This document shows positions 1 through 5,885 of a stretch of 8,795 nt of DNA, piece by piece (position 1 is the first letter of the stretch; every line of letters starts with the position of its first letter). The stretch is from positions 7,255-16,049 of the forward strand of contig VBNZ01000110.1 of NCBI GenBank assembly GCA_005877675.1, given 5' to 3'. This DNA is from Gammaproteobacteria bacterium. GTDB lineage: Bacteria; Pseudomonadota; Gammaproteobacteria; Xanthomonadales; Rhodanobacteraceae. The notes under the pieces were generated by a model. It was not told where the DNA came from and did not search any database. It was given only the letters and a program-made list of their open reading frames with translations. Both the position numbers and the translations under genes were made by a program.

Positions 1-423
1 CGGCATCAGGTCCTGGAAGCCGCCGAGGTTGACCACTTCCAGCTTGAGCCGGCTCATGATGCGGATGGTGTTTTCGTCGAGCCTGGTGTGCTCGCGCAGC
101 GGCAGCGCGACATTGTCGCCGACGCTCATCGAGGTCAGCAGAGCGCCGCCCTGGAACGATACGCCGATCTGCTTGCGCACCGCGAGCATCTCTTCCTCGC
201 TCGCCGTGCCGATATCGACGCCGAGCAGGCGCACCGTACCGCTGCGCGGTTTATGCAGGCCGAGCAGATGGCGCAAAAGTGTACTTTTACCCGAACCCGA
301 ACCACCCATGATCACGCGGATCTCACCCGCGTTGACTGAAAAATCGACGCCGTGCAGGATGCGCCGCCGGCCGTACCAGGCTTCGAGTTTTTCGACTTCG
401 ATCAGTGGCGTTGTGGTACTCAT
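1..423 (-). CDS. mlaF: MlaF-family ABC transporter ATP-binding protein, 3' end cut by window edge
   Basis: Nucleotide-binding subunit of an Mla-type ABC transporter, which moves phospholipids between inner and outer membrane using ATP on the cytoplasmic face. The 141 residues visible contain the Walker A motif GGSGSGKST (residues 40-48), the Q-loop in SFQGGALLTSMSV (Q91), and the stretch DNVALPLREHT. That QxGALF/LxxMxVxDNVAxPLREHT pattern is characteristic of MlaF/Ttg2A rather than of general ABC ATPases. The ABC signature, Walker B and H-loop lie outside the window. The ATG at 423 overlaps the TGA of mlaE (ATGA), and I see no Shine-Dalgarno sequence of its own, so translation is probably coupled to mlaE. 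E. coli mlaF precedes mlaE, whereas here the permease comes first. The family call is firm. The gene symbol rests on homology only. Confidence 0.93.
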   Translation of the reverse strand, partial: MSTTTPLIEVEKLEAWYGRRRILHGVDFSVNAGEIRVIMGGSGSGKSTLLRHLLGLHKPRSGTVRLLGVDIGTASEEEMLAVRKQIGVSFQGGALLTSMSVGDNVALPLREHTRLDENTIRIMSRLKLEVVNLGGFQDLMP

Positions 424-1217
424 CGATTGAGGAAAAACGAAAAGATCATGTCCGCGACGATGATGTAGCAAATCGACAGCACCACCGCACGCGTGGTCGC
501 GCGACCGACACCCTCGGCGCCGCCGGAGACTGAGAAGCCGGTACTGATGCCGATCAGCGCAATCAATATGGCGAACACGACGGATTTGGCGAGGCCCTGG
601 CCGATATCGCCCGGCACGAGCAGCGCGAGGGTCTGCATGATGTACGCCGCTGGAGTGACATTGAGCGCGGGCGAGGCGTACAACGCCGCACCGAGGATCG
701 CGATCGCGTCCGCGACGATGGTCAATACCGGCAGCATCACCAGCATCGCAATCAGCGCTGGCGCGGCCAGATAGCGCACCGGATCGATGCCGATCACGGA
801 GAGCGCATCGACTTCCTGCGACACGCTCATCGAGCCGATGCGCGCGGCGAGCGCGGAGCCCGAGCGCCCGGCAACCAGAATGGCGGTGATCAGCGCGCCG
901 AATTCGCGCGTCACCGATTTCGCCACCGCGACGACGACCTGCGATTGCGCGCCGAATTCGCTCAGGGCCGCGATGAATTGGATGCCGAGCATCACGCCGA
1001 TCACGAATGCGAGCAGGGCGGCGATCGGCAGCGCATCGACACCGATCTGGCGCATCTGCTCGAACACCGCGGCGAAGCGCAGCGGCTGGCCACGGCGCCA
1101 GCCGGTCGCGGCGAAACGCAGGCTTTCGATGCACAGCATCGCCGCATGACCGATGCCGGCGAGCGCGTCGACCGTCGCGCGGCCGAGGTTTTCAAGGGTT
1201 TGCGTGATCGCGTTCAT
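420..1217 (-). CDS. mlaE: MlaE-family ABC transporter permease
   Basis: Inner-membrane permease of an Mla-type phospholipid transporter, the partner of the adjacent MlaF-like ATPase. The protein has 265 residues, the usual MlaE length. It has an amphipathic N-terminus, hydrophobic segments near residues 62-82, 107-117, 149-180, 190-201, 209-229 and 244-262, and the family signature GRSGSALAARIGSM followed by QEVDAL (residues 117-138). The start is the ATG at 1217, and I see no convincing Shine-Dalgarno sequence before it. The stop codon overlaps the mlaF start by 4 bases. A 667-base repeat island separates it from the STAS gene upstream, so whether it is transcribed from the STAS/phosphatase genes or from its own promoter cannot be settled here. 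MlaD, MlaC and any lipoprotein partner would lie beyond the left edge. Confidence 0.95.
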   Translation of the reverse strand: MNAITQTLENLGRATVDALAGIGHAAMLCIESLRFAATGWRRGQPLRFAAVFEQMRQIGVDALPIAALLAFVIGVMLGIQFIAALSEFGAQSQVVVAVAKSVTREFGALITAILVAGRSGSALAARIGSMSVSQEVDALSVIGIDPVRYLAAPALIAMLVMLPVLTIVADAIAILGAALYASPALNVTPAAYIMQTLALLVPGDIGQGLAKSVVFAILIALIGISTGFSVSGGAEGVGRATTRAVVLSICYIIVADMIFSFFLNR

Positions 1218-1300
1218 GCGTCCAAGTTCGTCTTATGCTCGTCACATGTAATGTTCGTCATTCCCACATGCAATGTTCATCATTCCCGCCTGCTTCATGT

Positions 1301-1460
1301 CGTCATTCCCGCATGCTTCTAGCGGGAATCCAGTGTCTTTGCTGCTGCCGCACCGCCAAGGCGCTGGATTCCCGCTTGACTCGCGCCATCCTGGCACTCG
1401 CCCTGTCGGGCCAGCTTCGCTGTTCGCGCGCGCTCCTGCGCGCGTCGTCGCGGGAATGAC
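1301..1460. repeat. Palindromic element, copy 1 (long-arm form)
   Basis: It starts with cgtcattcccgcatg and ends with gcgggaatgac. The left half is the same as in the two short copies, with ATTCCCGC and GCGGGAAT flanking a 9-base loop, followed by CCAG paired with a later CTGG. In the right arm, where the short copies have a 4-base loop (tttc), this copy carries about 70 extra bases (about 1377-1447) rich in cgcg and with internal complementarity. It is 160 bp long, compared with 90 bp for the short copies. Confidence 0.8.
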
Positions 1461-1463
1461 AAG

Positions 1464-1670
1464 CAAAAAACTTGGCCTTGCCATATCGAGATCGGAAAAA
1501 TCGGAAATCCGCGTTCGCCTTAGGCTCGTCGCAATTTGTGCTCGTCACTATGCTCGTCATTCCCGCATGCTTCATGCTCGTCATTCCCGCATGCTTCTAG
1601 CGGGAATCCAGTGTCTTGCTGCTGCCGCAGGGCCAAGGCGCTGGATTCCCGCTTTCGCGGGAATGACGAG
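1464..1670. repeat. 207-bp tandem unit A
   Basis: First of two direct tandem units. It begins at the six-A run after a GC, carries a decayed copy of the STAS gene 3' end (about 1476-1517), then short 'tgctcgtcattcccgcatg' repeats, then a 90-bp palindromic element (1579-1668). Unit B follows at exactly 207 bases, and the same A-run recurs another 207 bases on, at the end of the STAS gene. The two units differ by only a handful of substitutions and single-base indels, suggesting recent duplication. Confidence 0.9.
1579..1668. repeat. Palindromic element, copy 2 (short form)
   Basis: A 90-bp element with two hairpins. The left one is ATTCCCGC / GCGGGAAT with a 9-base loop (1583-1607); the right one is the same 8-bp stem with a tttc loop (1645-1664). 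ATCCAG after the first hairpin pairs with CTGGAT before the second, so the whole unit can fold into a larger cruciform or cloverleaf. The right hairpin could stop or stabilise transcripts coming from the STAS gene, although no T-run follows it on either strand. Confidence 0.85.
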
Positions 1671-1877
1671 CAAAAAACTTGGCCTTAGCCATATCGAGAT
1701 CGAAAAAATCGGAAATCCGCGTTCGCCTTAGGCTCGTCGCTATTTGTGCTTGTCACTATGCTCGTCATTCCCGCATGCTTCATGTCGTCATTCCCGCATG
1801 CTTCTAGCGGGAATCCAGTGTCTTGCTGCTGCCGCATCGCCAAGGCGCTGGATTCCCGCTTTCGCGGAAATGACGAG
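1671..1877. repeat. 207-bp tandem unit B
   Basis: Second direct unit, nearly identical to unit A. The STAS-like segment is at about 1681-1724 and the 90-bp palindromic element at 1786-1875. The right hairpin of the element is damaged by one change (gcggaaat instead of gcgggaat). It runs directly into the six-A run and stop codon of the genuine STAS gene, which marks the junction with the parental sequence. Confidence 0.9.
1786..1875. repeat. Palindromic element, copy 3 (short form)
   Basis: A 90-bp copy with the same layout as the one at 1579-1668. Its right hairpin (1852-1871) has one mismatch. It begins about 10 bases downstream of the STAS stop codon, so it lies at the 3' end of that transcript. 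Confidence 0.85.
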
Positions 1878-1884
1878 CAAAAAA

Positions 1885-2226
1885 CTATCCCGCCCTTGCC
1901 GCATCGAGATCGGGAAAAATCGGAAATACGCGATCGAGGCGTGCGAGCTGCAGCACGGCCATCACCGCCTTGCTCACGCCGACCAGTCCGAACTGCTGAT
2001 TCTTGCTGCGCGCATTCTGAAAGCCCTCGACCAGGGCGGCAATGCCGGATGAATCGATGTAGCTCACTTCCGACAGCTCGACACCGACCTTGTTGCTCGC
2101 GCCGAGCGCGGCGAGGATCGTCTTGCGCACCTGCTGCGACCAGGACAGATCGACCTCGCCTTTGAGACGCACGAGCACGTAGTCGCCGAGCGTCTCGCTC
2201 ACGCATTCATTTATGGAATTGTTCAA
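1885..2226 (-). CDS. STAS-domain protein (anti-sigma factor antagonist type)
   Basis: A single-domain STAS protein of 113 residues, close to RsbV/SpoIIAA in size. In partner-switching systems such proteins are phosphorylated by a HATPase kinase and dephosphorylated by a SpoIIE phosphatase, both of which are encoded just upstream. The beta-1 strand is YVLVRLKGEVDL, and the phosphorylation loop is SYIDSSGIAAL with D58-S59-S60-G61, so a phosphorylatable serine is present. I chose the TTG at 2226 because a GGAG (2235-2238) lies 8 bases upstream and the resulting N-terminus matches family length; there is no in-frame ATG nearby. A GTG at 2202 is possible but has no Shine-Dalgarno. The protein could instead act as an MlaB-like subunit of the MlaEF transporter encoded downstream. 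Its last ~15 codons have decayed copies in the tandem repeats that follow. Confidence 0.92.
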   Translation of the reverse strand: MNNSINECVSETLGDYVLVRLKGEVDLSWSQQVRKTILAALGASNKVGVELSEVSYIDSSGIAALVEGFQNARSKNQQFGLVGVSKAVMAVLQLARLDRVFPIFPDLDAARAG

Positions 2227-2234
2227 TGTCCTCG

Positions 2235-2238
2235 CTCC
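2235..2238 (-). promoter_or_regulatory. Ribosome binding site deciding a TTG start
   Basis: GGAG on the minus strand, 8 bases before the TTG at 2226. It is the only good Shine-Dalgarno match near the N-terminus of the STAS gene and argues against both the longer upstream reading (from 2307) and the GTG at 2202. Confidence 0.55.
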
Positions 2239-2245
2239 GCTCGGA

Positions 2246-2316
2246 CTCGCAAGACCGGGCACCCTGCCGCCGCTTGCGAGCAAACGGACGCGGCAAAGCC
2301 GCGCCACCTTTGCCGC
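2246..2316. other. Two stem-loops between phosphatase and STAS genes
   Basis: The 129-base gap between the two genes contains two perfect inverted repeats. CTCGCAAG (2246-2253) pairs with CTTGCGAG (2273-2280), and GCGGCAAAG (2290-2298) pairs with CTTTGCCGC (2308-2316). No T-run follows, so these are not classic terminators. They could set the relative expression of the two genes by RNA processing or attenuation. Confidence 0.5.
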
Positions 2317-2355
2317 GATCGCTCCGCGATTCGCGTCGGCACATCCGTGTGCTGC

Positions 2356-4029
2356 TCATTCACTCTCCACCTTCGTCAATTGTTTGCGCATAACGAACCT
2401 GTTGCCCTTGCCACCGGGCAACGGCTCGATACGCCACGCATCCATCAGCTGGTCGATCAGCGTGACACCCAGCCCGCCGGCGCGACATTCGGACAAGTCG
2501 CGCGGACGAATGCTGGTGGGATCGACGCACGGCGCCTCGTCACGCAGCTCGAAGCTGAGCATATCGTGCTCACGTGTCAAGCGCAGTGCGATGCCGCCGG
2601 GCGGGCAGTCGCGATAGGCGTGCCGGATGATATTGGTGCAGGCTTCATCGACCGCAAACACCAGCCGATCGCGCAATTCGGGCGCAACGTCCTGCGCATC
2701 GAGGGCCGCGCGCAACTTCGCGCGCACGTGGCGCATCTCGTCTGCGCGCGCCGGAAAAGTGAGTTCGAGCAAGTTCTGCATCGTCGTGCCACGTGGCTCC
2801 TGCAACAGCAGGAACGTCGTATCGTCGACCAAGTCTAGCCGCTTCAGATCGCCGATCAAGGCACGCAGGCGCGCCTCGGGCGCGAGCGCAGCGTGGCGGG
2901 AAATGATCTCGCGCAGGCCCTGCGCCCCCAGCGTTGCGCGCTGCTTATCGCGCGCATCGGTCGCACCATCGGAAAAGAAGTACAACGCGTGCGTGCCGAG
3001 TTCTATCCGCTGCTCGGCGTAGTCCGCTTCGGCAAGGATGCCGAGCGGCGGGCCGTCGGCGCCGATCTCGTGGAATTGCCCACTTTCGTGCAGCAGCGCC
3101 GGCGGAAAGCCTGCGCTCGCGAATTCGACCACGCCGCTGCGCGCGTCGTAGCGGCCGACCACAGCACAGACGAAACGTCCATTTTGCAGCGTTTTACACA
3201 ATTCCACATTGACGTGACGCAACCACGCGCTGGGCGCGGGCGCGTCGTTGCCGGCCCAGCGCAGCAGGCTCGCGACCCGCACCATCAGAAACGCAGCGTC
3301 CAGGCCCTTGCCGGAAATGTCGCCGATGAGAAACGCGATGCGCCCGTCGGGCAGATCGAAATAGTCGTAGAAATCGCCGGAGATCTCGTGCGCCGGCAGG
3401 TTCACGCCGATCAGCGGAAACCTGTCGCGCCGCCGCTTCGGCAGCAGGGACTTCTGGATCGAGCGTGCGAGCTCGAGTTCGCGCCGGATGCGCGTCTGCT
3501 CGACGATCGACGCCGCCAGCTGCGCATTGTTGATCGCGAGCGCGGTCGGCGCGGCGATCACGCGCAGGATCTCGGCGTCGGCCGCATCGAACAAGCCGCC
3601 GCCGCGGCGGTTGATCACTTCGAGCGCGCCGATCGGTCCTTGCGCAGTCGCGAGCGGCACGCACAGGATCGAGCGCGTGACGAAGCCGGTCTCGGCATCG
3701 ACGCGCGCATTCACACGCGGGTCGCGCTGCGCATCTAGCACGACCTGCGGTGCATTCTCGGCTACGGTGCGCCCGACCACGCCCTGCCCGACTTCGAGCT
3801 TCAATCCGGTGATGTCGACCGGCCCGGCGCAGATGCGGCATACGAGCAGGCCGCTCGCGCGATCGATCAGGAACATCGACGCCGCTTCGGCCAGCATGAA
3901 GTCGGCGATGCGCTCCACCGCAAGCGCGAGCGTCGTGCGCAGATCGAGCGAAACTGCCAGCGCCTGACTCAGGTCGGCGAGAAAGCTGAGCGCGCGCTTT
4001 TCCTGCGCCGGCGCCGCGACGACGCCCAT
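2356..4029 (-). CDS. GAF-SpoIIE (PP2C) phosphatase-HATPase fusion regulator
   Basis: A cytoplasmic partner-switching protein of 557 residues with no membrane segment. An N-terminal GAF sensor domain (about 15-170) is followed by a short linker helix, then a SpoIIE-type PP2C Ser/Thr phosphatase (about 205-410) with metal-binding motifs SGDFYD (218-222), GDISGKG (236-242), FSDG (352-355) and DDTT (402-405). The C-terminus (about 420-557) is a GHKL/HATPase domain of the RsbW type with N-box DEACTNIIRHAY (461-472), G1-like RDEAPCVDP and G2 GGLGVTLIDQLMD. RsbU-like and RsbW-like activities are thus on one chain, and the likely substrate is the STAS protein encoded next. I chose the ATG at 4029, with GGAG 6 bases upstream. 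A GTG at 4068 overlapping the pssA stop (GTGA) would add 13 residues. The ligand of the GAF domain is unknown. Confidence 0.94.
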   Translation of the reverse strand: MGVVAAPAQEKRALSFLADLSQALAVSLDLRTTLALAVERIADFMLAEAASMFLIDRASGLLVCRICAGPVDITGLKLEVGQGVVGRTVAENAPQVVLDAQRDPRVNARVDAETGFVTRSILCVPLATAQGPIGALEVINRRGGGLFDAADAEILRVIAAPTALAINNAQLAASIVEQTRIRRELELARSIQKSLLPKRRRDRFPLIGVNLPAHEISGDFYDYFDLPDGRIAFLIGDISGKGLDAAFLMVRVASLLRWAGNDAPAPSAWLRHVNVELCKTLQNGRFVCAVVGRYDARSGVVEFASAGFPPALLHESGQFHEIGADGPPLGILAEADYAEQRIELGTHALYFFSDGATDARDKQRATLGAQGLREIISRHAALAPEARLRALIGDLKRLDLVDDTTFLLLQEPRGTTMQNLLELTFPARADEMRHVRAKLRAALDAQDVAPELRDRLVFAVDEACTNIIRHAYRDCPPGGIALRLTREHDMLSFELRDEAPCVDPTSIRPRDLSECRAGGLGVTLIDQLMDAWRIEPLPGGKGNRFVMRKQLTKVESE

Positions 4030-4035
4030 TGGCGT

Positions 4036-4039
4036 CTCC
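4036..4039 (-). promoter_or_regulatory. Ribosome binding site deciding the phosphatase start
   Basis: GGAG on the minus strand, 6 bases before the ATG at 4029. The competing GTG at 4068 has only a weak GAGAG about 12 bases upstream, but its 1-base offset overlap with the pssA stop codon would favour translational coupling. The open frame continues upstream past pssA's start only because of high GC. Confidence 0.5.
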
Positions 4040-4064
4040 GCAGCAGCACCGGCGCCAAGTGCGC

Positions 4065-4868
4065 TCACGACGGCGGCGGACTCTCGCGTGTCTCGTCCGC
4101 GCGCCCGTCGCGGCGGCCGCGCATGCGGCGCATGCCCCATAGCGTCATCAGTGGACCCGACGCCACGTACAGCGTCGCGATCAGGAACATCACGTGCGCG
4201 GGATCGACAAATAACGCGACGAGCACCAGCACGACGATGGGGATCCAGTAGAACGGCACTCTGTCCGACTTCGGCCCGGTCTTGAAGCTCCAGTAGCGCA
4301 CGCGGCTCACCATGAGCGCACCTGCGATCACGGTCAGCACCGGAGCGACGAATTGCACCATCGTGCCGTCGAGGCCGGTCTCGCTCGCAGCCCACAGGAA
4401 CGACATCAACAAGCCGGCGGCGGCCGGACTTGCGAGTCCCTGGAAATAGCGTTTGTCGGCGACGCCGACCTGGGTGTTGAAGCGGGCGAGGCGCAGCGCG
4501 GCGCAGGCGGCATAGATGAAAGCCGCGCTCCAGCCGACCTTGCCCCACAGCGGTCCATAAACCTTGAGCGTCGACAGCGACCAGGTATACATCACCAGCG
4601 CGGGCGCCAGGCCAAAGCTGCACATGTCCGAGAGCGAGTCGTACTGCACGCCGAACGCGCTCTGCGTATTGGTCAGGCGCGCGACGCGGCCGTCGAGCGC
4701 ATCGAGGATGCCGGCGACGAATACGGCGATCGCGGCGTCGACATAGTGCCCGCCGATTGCCGCAATCGCGGCGTAGAAACCCGAAAACAATGCGGCAGTC
4801 GTGAACAGGTTCGGCAACAGATAGATGCCGCGCCGCGGTTTCGGCAGAGTGTCGGGGTTGGATTCCAT
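4065..4868 (-). CDS. pssA: CDP-diacylglycerol--serine O-phosphatidyltransferase
   Basis: Inner-membrane enzyme that makes phosphatidylserine from CDP-diacylglycerol and L-serine, the committed step to phosphatidylethanolamine. The 267-residue protein carries the full CDP-alcohol phosphotransferase motif: D56-A-L-D59-G60-x2-A63-R64-x8-G73-x3-D77-x3-D81. It also has the PssA-type N-terminal IYLLPNLFTTAALFSGF and several hydrophobic segments. The charged C-terminal tail (after about residue 246) is typical of integral-membrane PssA. It is the type II (Bacillus-like) enzyme, not the E. coli phospholipase-D-like one. The ATG at 4868 has no strong Shine-Dalgarno. The stop codon overlaps a possible GTG start of the phosphatase gene. 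It is first in the minus-strand block and shares a 127-base divergent promoter region with the DUF4124 genes. Confidence 0.95.
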   Translation of the reverse strand: MESNPDTLPKPRRGIYLLPNLFTTAALFSGFYAAIAAIGGHYVDAAIAVFVAGILDALDGRVARLTNTQSAFGVQYDSLSDMCSFGLAPALVMYTWSLSTLKVYGPLWGKVGWSAAFIYAACAALRLARFNTQVGVADKRYFQGLASPAAAGLLMSFLWAASETGLDGTMVQFVAPVLTVIAGALMVSRVRYWSFKTGPKSDRVPFYWIPIVVLVLVALFVDPAHVMFLIATLYVASGPLMTLWGMRRMRGRRDGRADETRESPPPS

Positions 4869-4897
4869 CCGGGTCGGCGAATAAAAAGATTGCGCAA

Positions 4898-4903
4898 AGT
4901 GTA
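4898..4903 (-). promoter_or_regulatory. Possible -10 box for pssA
   Basis: TACACT on the minus strand, 29 bases before the pssA ATG, giving a leader of about 23 bases. No good -35 box is found at 16-18 bases, so the call rests on the -10 and position only. Confidence 0.3.
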
Positions 4904-4923
4904 CCGCAAGCGTCGGCTGGGGC

Positions 4924-4929
4924 TAGAAT
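4924..4929 (+). promoter_or_regulatory. Possible -10 box for the DUF4124 genes
   Basis: TAGAAT in the context ggcTAGAATcg, about 67 bases before the ATG at 4996. It lies back-to-back with the TACACT proposed for pssA, so the two promoters would share one control region. The -35 region is not recognisable. Confidence 0.35.
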
Positions 4930-4995
4930 CGACTGCAGGGGGAAGACTGGTAAACGGACACGGTAACTTGTATTCGTTCCTAAGGGAGTTGCCCC

Positions 4996-5427
4996 ATGAC
5001 TAAAATCTTGTTTGTCGCGATGGCCTGCGTCGCGGGTCTTGCGCACGCTGGCGATCTGTACCGCTGGACCGACGCGCAAGGCGTCATGCACTTCTCCGAC
5101 ACGCCGCCGCCGCAGAACCAGGTCAATCCGGCACAGGTCAAAGTCGATCGCGACAAGATCAGCGAGAGCGACAGTACACTCTACGCCGCGCCCAAGCCGG
5201 GTTCGGCACAGAACCAGAACCCACCATCGAATTCGCCCGCACCAGCGGCGGCGCCACGCTCGACCGCAGCGAACGACAGCAGCCGCATCTGCGATCAGGC
5301 ACGCTCGAATGTGCAGCTGCTGCAGGGCAGTTATCCCGTCGCCGATGCGTCGGGCAAGGTACTCGACGACAAGGCGCGCGCGGATATGCTGGAGCAGGCC
5401 AAGCGCACCGTCGCGACCTGTCGCTGA
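4996..5427 (+). CDS. Secreted DUF4124-domain protein
   Basis: A 143-residue envelope protein of unknown function. It begins with a signal peptide, MTKILFVAMACVAGLAHA, cleaved after AHA, followed at once by the DUF4124 core GDLYRWTDAQGVMHFSDTPP (residues 19-38), whose Y-x-W-x-D-x-x-G-x-x-x-F/Y-S/T-D/S-x-P pattern defines the family. A Pro/Ala/Ser/Gln-rich low-complexity linker (about 65-90) leads to a C-terminal helical region with two cysteines (C99 and C142) that could form a disulphide bond in the periplasm. The start is secure: GGGAG lies 7 bases before the ATG. A second DUF4124 gene begins 12 bases after the stop, so the two are probably co-transcribed. The domain is thought to be a small beta-rich module, but no activity is established. 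Confidence 0.9.
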   Translation: MTKILFVAMACVAGLAHAGDLYRWTDAQGVMHFSDTPPPQNQVNPAQVKVDRDKISESDSTLYAAPKPGSAQNQNPPSNSPAPAAAPRSTAANDSSRICDQARSNVQLLQGSYPVADASGKVLDDKARADMLEQAKRTVATCR

Positions 5428-5439
5428 AGGACGGCTGCG

Positions 5440-5739
5440 ATGCAGCGGCAGCTTCGTCGTCGGTCAATTGCGCATATGCGCGGACGCGCGCTGCCGTGGA
5501 TCCTCGTCGCACTCGCGATCGCTGCCTCGGCATGGTGGTATCTCGCGCCGCAAACGATCCCCGCCGCGCTGCGCGGCGCCCTGCCCACCTCGCCCCAGGC
5601 GATACCCGAAGTATACAAATGGAAGGACGACAAAGGCCGCGTGCACTTCACCTCTACGCCGCCGACCGATCGACCCTACGAAACGCTGCGCTACGATCCG
5701 AAGATGAATGTGGTGCCGAGCGTCGTGCCGCCACAGTAA
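5440..5739 (+). CDS. Membrane-anchored DUF4124-domain protein
   Basis: A 99-residue protein of unknown function. A basic N-terminus (RQLRRRS...MRGR) precedes one hydrophobic segment, LPWILVALAIAASAWWYLAP (residues 18-37), best read as an uncleaved membrane anchor with the rest in the periplasm. The DUF4124 core EVYKWKDDKGRVHFTSTPP follows at residues 57-75, resembling the first DUF4124 protein but without its cysteine-bearing tail. AAGGA lies 8 bases before the ATG at 5440; an in-frame ATG at 5476 is a weaker alternative. It follows the first gene by 12 bases and is probably the second cistron of a two-gene unit. Confidence 0.85.
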   Translation: MQRQLRRRSIAHMRGRALPWILVALAIAASAWWYLAPQTIPAALRGALPTSPQAIPEVYKWKDDKGRVHFTSTPPTDRPYETLRYDPKMNVVPSVVPPQ

Positions 5740-5773
5740 TTTTTTGCGCGCATCCCTGAGCGCAAATGCCGCA

Positions 5774-5791
5774 GCGGCCTTCCGCGGCCGC
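5774..5791 (+). other. GC stem-loop after the DUF4124 genes
   Basis: GCGGCC and GGCCGC form a perfect 6-bp stem with a 6-base loop, 35 bases after the second DUF4124 stop codon. There is no following T-run, so it is at best a weak transcript end. It lies just before the proS promoter. Confidence 0.3.
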
Positions 5792-5846
5792 ACCTGCAAA
5801 GCGCCTGGGCCGCTCTGCCCGCCGATATTCCGCGCCGCAACATTAT

Positions 5847-5855
5847 TGCTACACT
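5847..5855 (+). promoter_or_regulatory. Extended -10 promoter of proS
   Basis: TGCTACACT matches an extended -10 (TGnTAnAnT), 30 bases before the proS ATG at 5886. This predicts a leader of about 25 bases and explains why the open frame reading in from 5766 is not part of the protein. No clear -35 is visible, as is common with extended -10 promoters. Confidence 0.42.
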
Positions 5856-5885
5856 CGCGCCTTTCCCGCTGAACCTCAAGCACCG

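Larger units (their letters stand above)
1218..1884. repeat. Intergenic repeat island with tandem palindromic elements
   Basis: These 667 bases between the STAS and mlaE genes contain no credible gene; the open frames crossing them translate repeat DNA. From left to right they hold: a run of degenerate short repeats resembling 'atgctcgtcattcccgcatg' (about 1234-1300); a long palindromic element (1301-1460); and two nearly identical 207-bp tandem units (1464-1670 and 1671-1877). The units end against the stop codon of the STAS gene. No transposase, terminal-repeat pair with target duplication, or evenly spaced CRISPR-like spacers are present. Confidence 0.9.

Noticed and set aside
1218..1290. 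Promoter for mlaE within the short repeats
   Set aside because: TTGCAT and TACATG at 17-base spacing on the minus strand match consensus only half-way and lie in repeated sequence.
1234..1884. CRISPR array
   Set aside because: Repeats are palindromic elements and 207-bp tandem units, not short repeats with unique even-length spacers; no cas genes are present.
1242..2206. Several reading frames of 74-173 residues across the repeat island
   Set aside because: They translate the repeat DNA itself (recurring SSFPHAS- and GNDEQK-like peptides) on both strands.
2227..2307. Longer STAS protein starting at 2307
   Set aside because: The extra residues are low in family likeness, overlap two stem-loops, and have no Shine-Dalgarno; the TTG at 2226 has one.
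2779..2781. Separate HATPase gene starting at an internal ATG
   Set aside because: The frame is continuous with the phosphatase, and the nearest GGAG is about 14 bases upstream, too far for a good start.
4030..5091. N-terminal extension of the phosphatase open frame to 911 residues
   Set aside because: This part lies in another frame of pssA on the same strand and is Arg/Pro-rich without any domain; pssA is clearly the real gene there.
5743..5766. Intrinsic terminator after the second DUF4124 gene
   Set aside because: TTTGCGC/GCGCAAA can pair, but the T-run lies 5' of the stem on the plus strand, and only A's follow it on the minus strand.
5766..5885. Longer proS starting at 5766
   Set aside because: The extra 40 residues precede the conserved ProS N-terminus and span the probable promoter.
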